Part shown: one piece after another, positions 1 to 8,000 of the stretch | How positions within the stretch are numbered: position 1 is the stretch's first letter | Layout: each line of letters begins with the position of its first letter | Assembly (NCBI GenBank): GCA_026982075.1 | Contig: JALSHU010000096.1 | Location: forward strand, 1-43,901 | Length of the DNA stretch: 43,901 nt | Direction of reading: 5' to 3' | Source of the DNA: Sulfurovum sp. | GTDB lineage: Bacteria; Campylobacterota; Campylobacteria; Campylobacterales; Sulfurovaceae | Notes under the pieces: generated by a model | Seen by the model: only the letters and a program-made list of their open reading frames with translations | Told to the model about the DNA's origin: nothing | The model's database searches: none | Made by a program: the position numbers and the translations under genes

Positions 1-454
1 AACGTTCACGTTTCCATGCTGGGGTGACTCCGAGTTTACGCATCTGGTGGACTATGTTTCCACCTGAGGTTTCTTTTTGTAACCAAGCACGCTCTAAAAA
101 CTTTTCACGCCCTAGCTCTTCTTTGGTGGTACCCTCCGCTAAGAGTTGCTTCTCTACGATGTTTTGCGTGGCGATGCCTGCATGGTCAGTCCCTGGTTGC
201 CAGAGTGTTTTATATCCATCCATACGCTTGTAACGGGTAATAATGTCTTGAAGTGTAAAGGTTAACGCATGTCCTATGTGCAGGCTTCCTGTGACGTTAG
301 GTGGAGGCATCATGATAGAGAAGTTTTTCCCGTCTTCTTGAATGTCTTTGTTTCCCTCTATCTCAAAGTATCCACGCTCTTCACAGAGTGCATAGTACTT
401 GTCTTCGACTTCTTTTGGATTATAGGTTGCTTTTTTTTCTGCTGCTTCGCTCAT
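1..454 (-). CDS. valS: Valine--tRNA ligase, N-terminal part (cut by window edge)
   Basis: Class I aminoacyl-tRNA synthetase charging tRNA-Val in the cytoplasm. The reading frame starts at the ATG whose complement is 452-454 and runs off the left edge, so only about 151 N-terminal residues are present. The class I nucleotide-binding signature is visible as PPPNVTGSLHIGHA, followed by the WQPGTDHAGIATQ segment typical of ValS. No stop codon is seen inside the window. It is transcribed away from the small genes at 668 and shares a roughly 210-base divergent spacer with them. Identity is very secure; the C-terminal editing and anticodon domains lie outside. Confidence 0.96.
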   Translation of the reverse strand, partial: MSEAAEKKATYNPKEVEDKYYALCEERGYFEIEGNKDIQEDGKNFSIMMPPPNVTGSLHIGHALTFTLQDIITRYKRMDGYKTLWQPGTDHAGIATQNIVEKQLLAEGTTKEELGREKFLERAWLQKETSGGNIVHQMRKLGVTPAWKRER

Positions 455-526
455 GGTATATCCTGCGTGATTATATATTCTCGCGATTATAGCGTAATGG
501 TGCTTTTTATTTTATGTGGCAAACTT

Positions 527-552
527 ACTTAAGCACTTTTATAGTGTTAAGT
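527..552. promoter_or_regulatory. Imperfect inverted repeat in the valS upstream region
   Basis: ACTTAAGCAC at 527-536 faces GTGTTAAGT at 544-552, with one bulged base and a 7-base AT-rich loop. On the minus strand the loop reads as a TATAAA-like -10 about 75 bases upstream of valS. It could therefore be an operator over the valS promoter or a leader hairpin. The rest of 455-620 shows nothing further that I can name. Confidence 0.3.
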
Positions 553-620
553 TTTTACATCTTACGATGGGGTATAAGAATAAACTAAATATTTATGTCA
601 TCTAAAACATTCAATAAATA

Positions 621-649
621 TTGACAAATATAATATATTGAACTAAAAT
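621..649 (+). promoter_or_regulatory. Sigma-70-like promoter for the small gene pair
   Basis: TTGACA at 621-626 is followed after 17 bases by TAAAAT at 644-649. A perfect TATAAT also lies at 629-634. In Campylobacterota the -10 dominates, so TATAAT (start near 641) is the more likely core. The alternative would place the start almost on the ribosome site at 656-661. Confidence 0.5.
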
Positions 650-667
650 AATTAAAAGGAGTTAATG

Positions 668-862
668 ATGAAAGAAAAAATAGAAGAACTCATAGGAAAA
701 GTAGAAGCAGCTGAAAATATATCTAATGAATCTAAACCACTTATTTTAGAAAAAATACAAGAGTGGAAAAGTGAAGATCATGCCATCTCTGATATCGCAG
801 TTCGGTTTGAAAATTGGTGGATGGAAATGGAACCTATATTTGCTGAACTTGGTTGGATATAA
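668..862 (+). CDS. Small acidic protein of unknown function
   Basis: Encodes about 64 residues. Two ATG codons sit side by side at 665 and 668; AAGGAG at 656-661 is 6 bases from the second, so 668 is preferred. The protein is hydrophilic, probably all-helical and acidic, with a Trp-rich C-terminus (ENWWMEMEPIFAELGWI). There is no signal peptide or membrane segment. I do not recognise the family. A clear promoter, a good ribosome site and an immediately following second small gene argue that it is real. The pair may be one cytoplasmic two-gene unit. Confidence 0.6.
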   Translation: MKEKIEELIGKVEAAENISNESKPLILEKIQEWKSEDHAISDIAVRFENWWMEMEPIFAELGWI

Positions 863-865
863 GGA

Positions 866-1054
866 GTGGAAATTTATACCCAATATATCTATGAGAAAAA
901 ATGGACAAAAACAGATGAAAAAGAGGCACTGCGTATTATAAATGAAGAGATGCCAGAAACAGATGATATCGCTACTTTTGATTATATATTGGGTGAATTG
1001 AAAAAAGGTAAAATGATTACTTTGGCATCGTGTAGATTTAAAGCTTTTAATTAA
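866..1054 (+). CDS. Small protein of unknown function, non-ATG start
   Basis: Encodes about 62 residues beginning 3 bases after the stop of the previous gene. The only upstream start in frame is GTG at 866, but the obvious ribosome site (AAGGAG, 861-866) overlaps that codon. An in-frame ATT at 872 would have normal 5-base spacing. The true start is thus unresolved between a GTG reached by coupled translation and a rare ATT. The protein is hydrophilic with one Cys near the end. The family is not recognised and nothing in it suggests a toxin. Confidence 0.5.
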   Translation: MEIYTQYIYEKKWTKTDEKEALRIINEEMPETDDIATFDYILGELKKGKMITLASCRFKAFN

Positions 1055-1144
1055 GGTGCTACACACTGTTATCATTTGGAAAAGGTGTAAATATGACTAG
1101 CATATGAAAAAAAATTTATCATATATACTATCGTTCTAATTAGT

Positions 1145-1178
1145 GTATGAAGTATATACGGAAGATAGTGTATACTAT
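1145..1178 (+). promoter_or_regulatory. Promoter/operator region of the DoxX operon
   Basis: Two overlapping symmetric elements lie here. GTATG-N5-TATAC is at 1145-1159. The quasi-palindrome ATAGTGTATACTAT at 1165-1178 contains a TATACT -10 hexamer at 1171-1176. The octamer TAGTGTAT occurs in both (1141 and 1166). The ribosome site AAGGAG follows just before the ATG at 1217. This looks like a repressor-controlled promoter. The remainder of 1055-1140 has no feature I can support. Confidence 0.45.
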
Positions 1179-1216
1179 ATTTATCTAAAAACTATGTACA
1201 CAGATAAGGAGATTCC

Positions 1217-1657
1217 ATGAGAAATGTTATGGCTGAAATATCGGTACTTTTTTCATATCCAAGACACATCATTTTTTTAATTATACGCCTTTTACTGGCA
1301 TATGGATTTGCAAAACCAGCATTGCTTAAGATAAGTAATATTCAAAGTACCATAGAGTGGTTCGAAAGTGTATCAATACCTTTCCCTCAATTATTTGCAT
1401 ATCTTGTTTCTGGGATAGAAATTATAGGTATCGTACTTCTTATTTTAGGTTTATTTACCCGTCAGATTTCTGTTTTACTTTCTTTTGTTATGTTAGGTGC
1501 TATCTTTTTTGTGCATTGGGAACATGGTTTTTCTGTAGCTAATAATGGCTTTGAAATTCCTCTTTACTATCTACTCTTTTTACTCTTATTTGCAACATTT
1601 GGTGCAGGTAAATATAGTTTAGATTATTTATTTTTCAAGGATGGAAACCATGAATAG
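1217..1657 (+). CDS. DoxX family membrane protein
   Basis: A 146-residue inner-membrane protein with about four hydrophobic helices. It carries the DoxX-type opening (RLLLAYGFAKPALLK), a second helix rich in Gly/Ile (GIEIIGIVLLILGLFTRQ), and a conserved-looking HWEHGFS loop before the last helix. DoxX proteins are small quinone/redox-associated membrane proteins with poorly defined biochemistry. Its end overlaps the start of the FMN glutamate-synthase-like gene by 8 bases, so the two are almost certainly co-translated. AAGGAG lies 7 bases before the ATG. Family assignment is fairly secure; the exact role is unknown. Confidence 0.8.
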   Translation: MRNVMAEISVLFSYPRHIIFLIIRLLLAYGFAKPALLKISNIQSTIEWFESVSIPFPQLFAYLVSGIEIIGIVLLILGLFTRQISVLLSFVMLGAIFFVHWEHGFSVANNGFEIPLYYLLFLLLFATFGAGKYSLDYLFFKDGNHE

Positions 1658-3347
1658 TGAAAATTTATTTCTACATTTTCCTCTTCTAGCAGCACATTGG
1701 AGTGTCTTGTTTAAAGTTTTATTTGTTTTATTGATTATAGTACTTATATCACTTGCTATTTATGACAGATTTATTCAAAGAAAAAATCAACTTCTTATAA
1801 ACTATCCACTTATTGGACGTATGCGCTATCTTTTCTATATGTTGCGAAATCCAATGCGTCAATACTTTGGTGATGAGATTTATTATGACTCTTTTGAAAA
1901 GGTGGAATGGGTTAACAAGGTATCAGATGGCGAAAATCCATATTTGTCTTTTTCTTTGGCAAAACCGTATGGTAACCAAAAAACACTTTTTAAACATTCC
2001 AACTTTGTAAAAGAACTGTATGAAGTAGAAAGTGAATTTTCAGTTGAATTTGGCAAAGATAGAGAAAAACCATATATAAGTAGAAGTATTATTGGGCGTT
2101 CTGCAATGAGTGACGGTTCTATTTCTCCTGAAGGTACACGGGCTTTTGCAAGAGGTGCATACAATGGACATTTTCCCATTAATACAGGTGAGGGTGGTTT
2201 AACATCAAACTTTCTTGCGACTATGAATGTATGTGACTGTGATGAAGTGTATATTGAAAAAAAAGAAGGCACATGGTTTGCCAAATCAATCTATAAAATC
2301 ACACATTTTTTAACAAATAGGGAAGTTTCACAGCGTGTCTATAGAAGTATGGTAGTACGACAAAAAGATAAAGGTTCTTTCATTTTTGATAGAAATGAGT
2401 TGATTTATTTTCGTATAGACTGGACTAAACCACTAGAACTATTTCCTGCAGAAGTACCCACGGGTATTCCCGATATCACCTTCCAAATGGGATCTGGTCT
2501 TTATGGAGTAAGAGATGAGAAAGGTCATTTTGATGATGAACGATATCAAAAAGTAATGTCTTTTTGTAAAATGACTGAAGTAAAATTGGCTCAAGGTGCA
2601 AAACAAACAGGTGGTAAATTACTTGCAACCAAAGTCAGTGATGACATTGCCTATTATAGAGGTATACCTGCACATCAGGATCTCATCAGTCCTAACCGTT
2701 TTCCTTATGCTACTGATACAGATACCTTTTTTGATTTTATTACACATTTACAAGAGATATCCAAAAAGCCTGTGGGATTTAAGATTGTTATCTCATCCAT
2801 AGAAAATTTTGAAGTATACGCACAAGCTCTTAAAAAAAGACTTGATGAAGGAAAGAGTATTGCTGATTTTATCACTATTGATGGTGGTGATGGTGGTTCA
2901 GGAACTGCTCCGTTAGAAATGATGTCAAAAATTGGACTACCCATTAGAGAAGCCCTTCTTATCGTCAATAAATTACTTGAAGAGTATGATTTAAAAGAGC
3001 ATATAAAAATCATAGCCAGTGAAAAAGTACTTACACCTGATGATGTAGTTGAGTTACTTTGTCATGGTGCTGATTTCATTAACATTGCCAGAGGATTTAT
3101 GATTTCGGCAGGGTGTATCCGCGCTAGAGAATGCTCTGGTGCCAACGGTAGAGATTGTCCTGTAGGTCTTGCTACTATGAATGAAGCTAAAAGAAGTAAA
3201 TTTCTTGTGATTGAAAAGTCTAAACATATTGCTTTTTACCATCACCAGCTCGTTTTGGGTGTACGTGGTCTCCTTGCAGTAATGGGTAAAACCACTGTAA
3301 ATGAACTCTCTATGAATGATTTAACACCACGATTTAAGTACCGTTAA
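1650..3347 (+). CDS. Membrane-anchored FMN-binding glutamate synthase-like protein
   Basis: About 565 residues. Start at 1650 is chosen because AAGGA (1637-1641) is 8 bases away; the ATG at 1641 has no spaced ribosome site. One hydrophobic helix (residues about 15-37) anchors it, followed by the GltB-type FMN-binding barrel. Visible landmarks are ISRSIIGRSAMSDGSISPEGTRAFARGA, TGEGGLTSNF-like loop, ITIDGGDGGSGTAP (flavin/phosphate site) and cysteines C489-X5-C495-X7-C503 before PVGLATM, the likely Fe-S ligands. It lacks the N-terminal glutamine amidotransferase domain and no GltD partner is nearby. It is therefore unlikely to be ordinary glutamate synthase; an amidotransferase-free oxidoreductase working with DoxX is plausible inference. 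Confidence 0.85.
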   Translation: MNSENLFLHFPLLAAHWSVLFKVLFVLLIIVLISLAIYDRFIQRKNQLLINYPLIGRMRYLFYMLRNPMRQYFGDEIYYDSFEKVEWVNKVSDGENPYLSFSLAKPYGNQKTLFKHSNFVKELYEVESEFSVEFGKDREKPYISRSIIGRSAMSDGSISPEGTRAFARGAYNGHFPINTGEGGLTSNFLATMNVCDCDEVYIEKKEGTWFAKSIYKITHFLTNREVSQRVYRSMVVRQKDKGSFIFDRNELIYFRIDWTKPLELFPAEVPTGIPDITFQMGSGLYGVRDEKGHFDDERYQKVMSFCKMTEVKLAQGAKQTGGKLLATKVSDDIAYYRGIPAHQDLISPNRFPYATDTDTFFDFITHLQEISKKPVGFKIVISSIENFEVYAQALKKRLDEGKSIADFITIDGGDGGSGTAPLEMMSKIGLPIREALLIVNKLLEEYDLKEHIKIIASEKVLTPDDVVELLCHGADFINIARGFMISAGCIRARECSGANGRDCPVGLATMNEAKRSKFLVIEKSKHIAFYHHQLVLGVRGLLAVMGKTTVNELSMNDLTPRFKYR

Positions 3348-3353
3348 ACTTTA

Positions 3354-3388
3354 CTTTTTATAATGCTGTATAGACACATTATAAGGAG
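3354..3388 (+). promoter_or_regulatory. Hairpin masking the hsp20 ribosome site (four-U-like RNA thermometer candidate)
   Basis: Bases 3354-3365 (CTTTTTATAATG) can pair completely with 3377-3388 (CATTATAAGGAG). This forms a 12-bp stem with two U-G wobbles placed on the Gs of the Shine-Dalgarno AAGGAG (3383-3388). A 3-bp extension (TGT/ACA) with a tetraloop and one bulged C closes the loop. A run of five Us faces AAGGA, as in four-U thermometers. The same region also contains TATAAT (3359-3364), so a -10/operator reading competes; the transcription start must be upstream of 3354 for the RNA model. Confidence 0.5.
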
Positions 3389-3394
3389 CACACA

Positions 3395-4057
3395 ATGTTT
3401 AATAAAAAACTTACTTCACTTGTCTTACCACTGGTTACAACACTCTCACTTCAGGCTAATGATCCCTTTTTCCAAGACCCTTTTGGAGATGATATTTTTA
3501 AAGAGATGATGCAAATGCAAAAAAATATGGATGAGATGTTTAAACGTATGCATAATAGAATGCAACAACGCTCTAATAGGCTGGTAAGTCCACTAGGTAC
3601 CTATAAAATAGCACAAACCCAAACATTTGTGGATAAAGGTAACCATTATGAGCACGTTACAAATATCCCTGAAAATAAAGAGAATCAAATAGACATCACC
3701 ACGAAAGATGGAATCATCTCCATTACAGCGAAAATCATAGAAAAACATGAAAACAAGACCAATAATTCATACAGCTCATCTAGTTCAATGCGAATGTATC
3801 AACAAAGTATGCCTTTACCTGGTGATGCAGATGAGGGAACCATGAAGGCTGAATATAAACAAGGTAAGCTGGTCATTACAATAAACAAATTAAAAAACAT
3901 GCCAAAGTCTAAAACTAATATCCATATCAATGGTACTACAAATAGTACATCAAAGGCAAAAGAAAACGAGAAAAAAAAAGAGAAACATGAGACAAAAGAG
4001 CAAAACAACACAAAGAAAAAAATAACGATTACTTCAGACATACCTTCAATGAGTTAA
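3395..4057 (+). CDS. Periplasmic small heat-shock protein, Hsp20/alpha-crystallin family
   Basis: A 220-residue exported chaperone-like protein. Residues 1-21 form a signal peptide (MFNKKLTSLVLPLVTTLSLQA). A Met/Phe-rich stretch follows (DPFFQDPFGDDIFKEMMQMQKNMDEMFKRM), as in the N-terminal arms of small heat-shock proteins. Residues about 75-170 hold the alpha-crystallin-like core with DITTKDGIISITAK, SMPLPGDAD and the edge-strand motif KQGKLVITINK. A Lys/Glu/Asn-rich tail of about 45 residues replaces the usual short IXI tail. AAGGAG is 6 bases from the ATG. The upstream hairpin suggests temperature-dependent translation. It probably holds unfolded envelope proteins. Confidence 0.82.
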   Translation: MFNKKLTSLVLPLVTTLSLQANDPFFQDPFGDDIFKEMMQMQKNMDEMFKRMHNRMQQRSNRLVSPLGTYKIAQTQTFVDKGNHYEHVTNIPENKENQIDITTKDGIISITAKIIEKHENKTNNSYSSSSSMRMYQQSMPLPGDADEGTMKAEYKQGKLVITINKLKNMPKSKTNIHINGTTNSTSKAKENEKKKEKHETKEQNNTKKKITITSDIPSMS

Positions 4058-4059
4058 GT

Positions 4060-4093
4060 AAAAAAGAGGGAGGAAGAGCATTCTCCCCCTCTA
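4060..4093 (-). terminator. Intrinsic terminator between convergent hsp20 and NifU-like genes
   Basis: AGAGGG at 4065-4070 and following bases pair with CCCTCT at 4087-4092, giving an 11-bp GC-rich stem with two single-base bulges and a GCAT loop. On the minus strand it is followed by six Ts, a good stop for the NifU-like gene. On the plus strand only a weak ATTTAATT tail follows, so it may act there less efficiently. Confidence 0.7.
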
Positions 4094-4098
4094 TTTAA

Positions 4099-5022
4099 TT
4101 AGATAGGTATTACCGTAATATTTGGATCTAGTTTATCTTTAAGTGCATTTTCTATAGCAAAAAGTGTACCTGTACCCGAACTAGAACAGCTACTACATGC
4201 ACCAAGATAAGAGATATAAACCTCATAGCCAGCACCTTTTTCTTTCACGCTAAGCACATCAATATCTCCGCCATCCATCACTAGAAATTCCCGTACAGTA
4301 TTATCGATAGCAGTATCAACAGCAATGACTCTATGGTCAGGACTTAAATCTTTAAAAGGAATAGCATTTAAAGCATCCTCTGCTTCTTTTTGTTCAGATA
4401 CTTCTTTTTTATTTGATTCTATTAAATGTAAAATATTTTTTTCGCATTCAGGATTGGATGCACTGATTTTTGTATAGTTTTCAGCTTCTTCAAGTGTTTC
4501 AATATTATGTGCAGCTATCGATGCTTTAATAGCCGCAATGCTTAGTGGACTCTCGTCACAAGGTACAGTTGACTCTTCATGTGTCAGTGGTGACTTGATA
4601 TAATCCTTCACGGCTAATTTTACAGCATCTAGTGCAAATGTGATAGTAAATCTTTCAGAAGCAGGCAATGCTTCTACACTTGGATTATCTCGTAATAAAC
4701 GCTCTAATGCAGAATAAGTAAGACTCTCCATTTCTGCTATGGTTTTGTTAGAAGAGATGAGTGCTAACATGTGATTCACAGCAATACCTGAAAGTATACC
4801 TTCATAACTATAACGGGCGAGTACAATGGTGTCTTCATGTGTATTAACAGCCCAGTGAAGTGTAAGTTTATAATCTACTGAATCATCTCCATAGCTATAA
4901 CTAAAAACTGTAGCGCCTAACTCTTTGGCTTCTTCATCAGAAATCGTACCTTTATATTTAGGGTTGTCTATAAACATAGCAACCTTGATACCATACTCAT
5001 TTTTTTCTTGCTGTAAATCCAT
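4099..5022 (-). CDS. NifU-like protein with degenerate scaffold domain
   Basis: About 307 residues. Start at 5022 is chosen because AAGGA (5034-5030) is 7 bases upstream; the ATG at 5040 lacks a usable site. The order resembles NifU: IscU-like domain (1-130), a middle region, and a C-terminal NifU domain (about 228-307) with MDGGDIDVLSVK and the Fe-S-binding C276-SS-C279. The IscU-like part has no cysteine at all, and the middle region keeps only lone C155 and C193 where a Bfd-like [2Fe-2S] domain would have four. It therefore cannot be a classical scaffold; the C-terminal domain could act as an Nfu-type cluster carrier. It follows the metal efflux operon after a hairpin. Confidence 0.8.
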   Translation of the reverse strand: MDLQQEKNEYGIKVAMFIDNPKYKGTISDEEAKELGATVFSYSYGDDSVDYKLTLHWAVNTHEDTIVLARYSYEGILSGIAVNHMLALISSNKTIAEMESLTYSALERLLRDNPSVEALPASERFTITFALDAVKLAVKDYIKSPLTHEESTVPCDESPLSIAAIKASIAAHNIETLEEAENYTKISASNPECEKNILHLIESNKKEVSEQKEAEDALNAIPFKDLSPDHRVIAVDTAIDNTVREFLVMDGGDIDVLSVKEKGAGYEVYISYLGACSSCSSSGTGTLFAIENALKDKLDPNITVIPI

Positions 5023-5045
5023 CTTTAATTCCTTTGACATATATG

Positions 5046-5079
5046 AGCCTACTTTAGCAGGCTAAGCTAAAAGTAGGCT
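5046..5079. repeat. Long hairpin between RND pump gene A and the NifU-like gene
   Basis: AGCCTACTTTAGC (5046-5058) pairs with GCTAAAAGTAGGCT (5066-5079), 13 bp with one bulged base and a 7-base loop. No T-run follows on either strand, so it is not a clean intrinsic terminator. It could be an attenuator, an mRNA 3'-end stabiliser for the efflux message, or a leader element for the NifU-like gene. Confidence 0.5.
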
Positions 5080-5090
5080 AAAAGTAGATT

Positions 5091-8000
5091 TTACTCAATT
5101 ACTTCTTCTTCAAAATCACTTCCTTTAGAGAACTTAAGATAGAGTATAGGAAGAATAATAAGTGTCAGAAGTGTCGAACTTACTAGTCCATTGATAACCA
5201 CAATAGCGAGTGGCCGTTGTATCTCAGAACCAGGTCCTGTAGCAAAAAGAAGTGGTAAGAGTCCAAAAGCTGCAATACTGGCTGTCATCAGTACCGGTCT
5301 TAATCTTTTAATGGCTCCTTCCATGACAGCCTCTTTAAGTGCAATACCATTTTTGACAAGGTAATTGAAATAGTTTACTAAGACCACACCATTGAGAACA
5401 GCAATACCAAGCAGTGCTATAAATCCCACTGAAGCAGGTACTGACATATATTCACCACTTAAATATAATCCTATAAATCCACCAATAAGTGCTAATGGTA
5501 CGTTAATCAATACAATAACTGCTTGCTTAAATGAACCAAACGAGATAAAAAGTAAAATAAAGACTAACAAGAGTGCTAAAGGTACAATGATAGCAAGTCT
5601 ATCTGCTGCACGCTGCTGATTTTTAAATTCTCCACCAAATGTGAGGTAATAACCAGCAGGAAGTTTAATTTCTTTTTTTATTTTCTCTTTAGCTTCCTCA
5701 ACAAAACTAACAAGGTCTCGTCCTTCTACATTGGTTTGTACAATGGTTTTTCTATATCCATGTTCATGTACTATTTGTACCGGTCCTGCACTTGAGACAA
5801 ACTCTACAAGCGTGCTTAAGGGAACAAAGTTTCCATTTTTTAAAGGATAGTATATTTTTTTTAACTTACTTAAAGAGTTTTGTAGACTTTCATCTCCTTT
5901 GACCATAAGATTGATACGTCTCATACCTTCTTGTATAATGCCTACTTTTACACCTGTAACCATCGCTTTTAAAAAATCATTGATTTCTTGTTGGGCTATA
6001 CCATAATATGCCATGGCTTTTTTATCGAAACTAAGTTCCAAGTATTCTACGCCCTCATTGGCTTTTTTATAAACATCTGAACTTCCAGGTATAACTTCTA
6101 ATATATCTTTAATTTTAACTGCTATTTTTTCAAGTTCATCATTATCACTACCAAAAATATCTATAGCCAAATCACCACGTACACCTGTGAGCATCTCAGA
6201 TACTCTCATTTCTATGGGTTGAGTAAAACTAGACTCTATACCTACAAACTCATCAAATACTTTGCGTATTTCATTGATAACAAATTCCTTGGAAGGTTTT
6301 CTCCATTGACTTTTATCTTTAAGCACTAAGAAAGTATCCGTATCGTTGAGTCCCATAGGATCAAGTCCCAATTCATCACTCCCTGTTCTAGCGATAATAT
6401 CTTTAATCTCTGGTACAGAAGCTATGAGTTTTTGTTGTACTTTAAGATTCAGTGCCAAACTTTCTTTAAGAGAGATAGAGGGCAACATCTCTACACCGAT
6501 AATAATACTTCCTTCGTCCATCGTAGGCATAAAAGACTTTCCTGTTTTAGATGCCATAAAAAGTGATGCAGCAAAAAGTATAAGTACAGATGCGATGGTT
6601 CTTTTCCAATGTTTGATACAAATAGCTAAGATAGGTCTATATCTTTTGGTAAGTACCCTAATGAGCCATGACTCTTTGTCTGGTCTCTTGCTCAATATAA
6701 AGGAACTAAGTACAGGAATGAGTGTCAATGCCAAAACCAAAGAGGAGAAAAGCGCAAAAATAATACTCAGTGCCACAGGTCTAAAGAGTTTACCTTCAAG
6801 CCCTTCAAGCGTCAATAATGGCATAAATACAATGATAATGATAAGCACACCGGTAATGATAGATGGTGCCATCTCAACCGTTGCCTGATAAATAATATGT
6901 AGTTTAGTCTCTTTTTTATTTTTTTCATTTCCCAATTCCGCAGTAATATGTTCGACCACCACTACAGCAGAATCAACAAGTATCCCTATGGCAATAGCAA
7001 GTCCACCTAGACTCATAAGGTTTGCGGTCAGTCCAAAATATTGCATAGCTATAAAACTCATAAGAAGCGCAAAAGGCAAAATAAGTGCAACGGAAAGTGC
7101 AGAAGCCAGGTTTCCAAGCATCACAAGTAATATTACCATGATGAGGACAATGGCTTCATAAAGTGCATTCTTTACAGTACTTGTAGCAAGGTCTACCAAA
7201 TCAGAACGGTCATAAAATATATCTATTTTAGTACCCTTGGGGAGCATTGGTTCTAAGTTGGCTAGTTCTACTTTCACTTGCGTCAGTACTTTTTCTGTGT
7301 TACTCCCTTTAAGTCCTAAAACCAATCCTTGTACTGCTTCCCCTTTACCATTTTTACTTACAAACCCTGCACGAGTGAGATACCCAAACTTAACAGTTGA
7401 TATGTCTGCGATGGTAATAATTTTATCACCACGTTTTACTACAGGAAGTGATTTGATGTCATCCAGTGAATTTAGTTTACCTACGGATCGCACTAAGATA
7501 CTTTCAACACCTTGTGAAACACGTCCTGCACCATCATTTTGGTTGTTCTTTTCTAAACTCGAAAAGATATCATCTAAACTGACACCCATTGCACGCATTT
7601 TATGAAGATCAGGAATTACCTCATAGGTTTTTACTTTTCCTCCCAGTGCATTCACCTCTGCCACACCTGATACAGAACGAATTTTAGGTGAAATAATCCA
7701 ATCAAGTAATGAACGTTTCTCTTCTAAAGATAGCGTATCTGACTCTATAGTAAACATCAAAATATCACTTAGCGGTGTAGAAATAGGCGCAAGTCCCCCC
7801 TCCATATTTTTAGGGAGTTCTCCTCTAATATCAGAAAGACGTTCAGTGACTTGTTGTCGTGCCCAGTATATATCAGTGCCTTCTTCAAAGTCTATGGTAA
7901 TGTCACAAAGCCCGTATTTAGCAATACTTCTCATCATTTTTTCATGAGGTATACCTAACATTTTCATCTCGATAGGCGTGACAATGCGTGACTCTATTTC

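Noticed and set aside
668-1054. Two adjacent small genes as a toxin-antitoxin pair.
   Set aside because: Sizes and spacing fit, but neither protein resembles a known toxin or a DNA-binding antitoxin, and no operator is seen beyond a plain promoter.
1057-1080. CACACTGT-like motif near 1066, 24368 and 25337 as a common regulatory site.
   Set aside because: Only a short core is shared, without fixed distance to promoters or symmetry at two of the three places.
6346-6888. Long open frame (180 codons) on the plus strand.
   Set aside because: Lies wholly antisense to the RND pump gene, has no ribosome site or recognisable domain, and its composition is a mirror of the pump.
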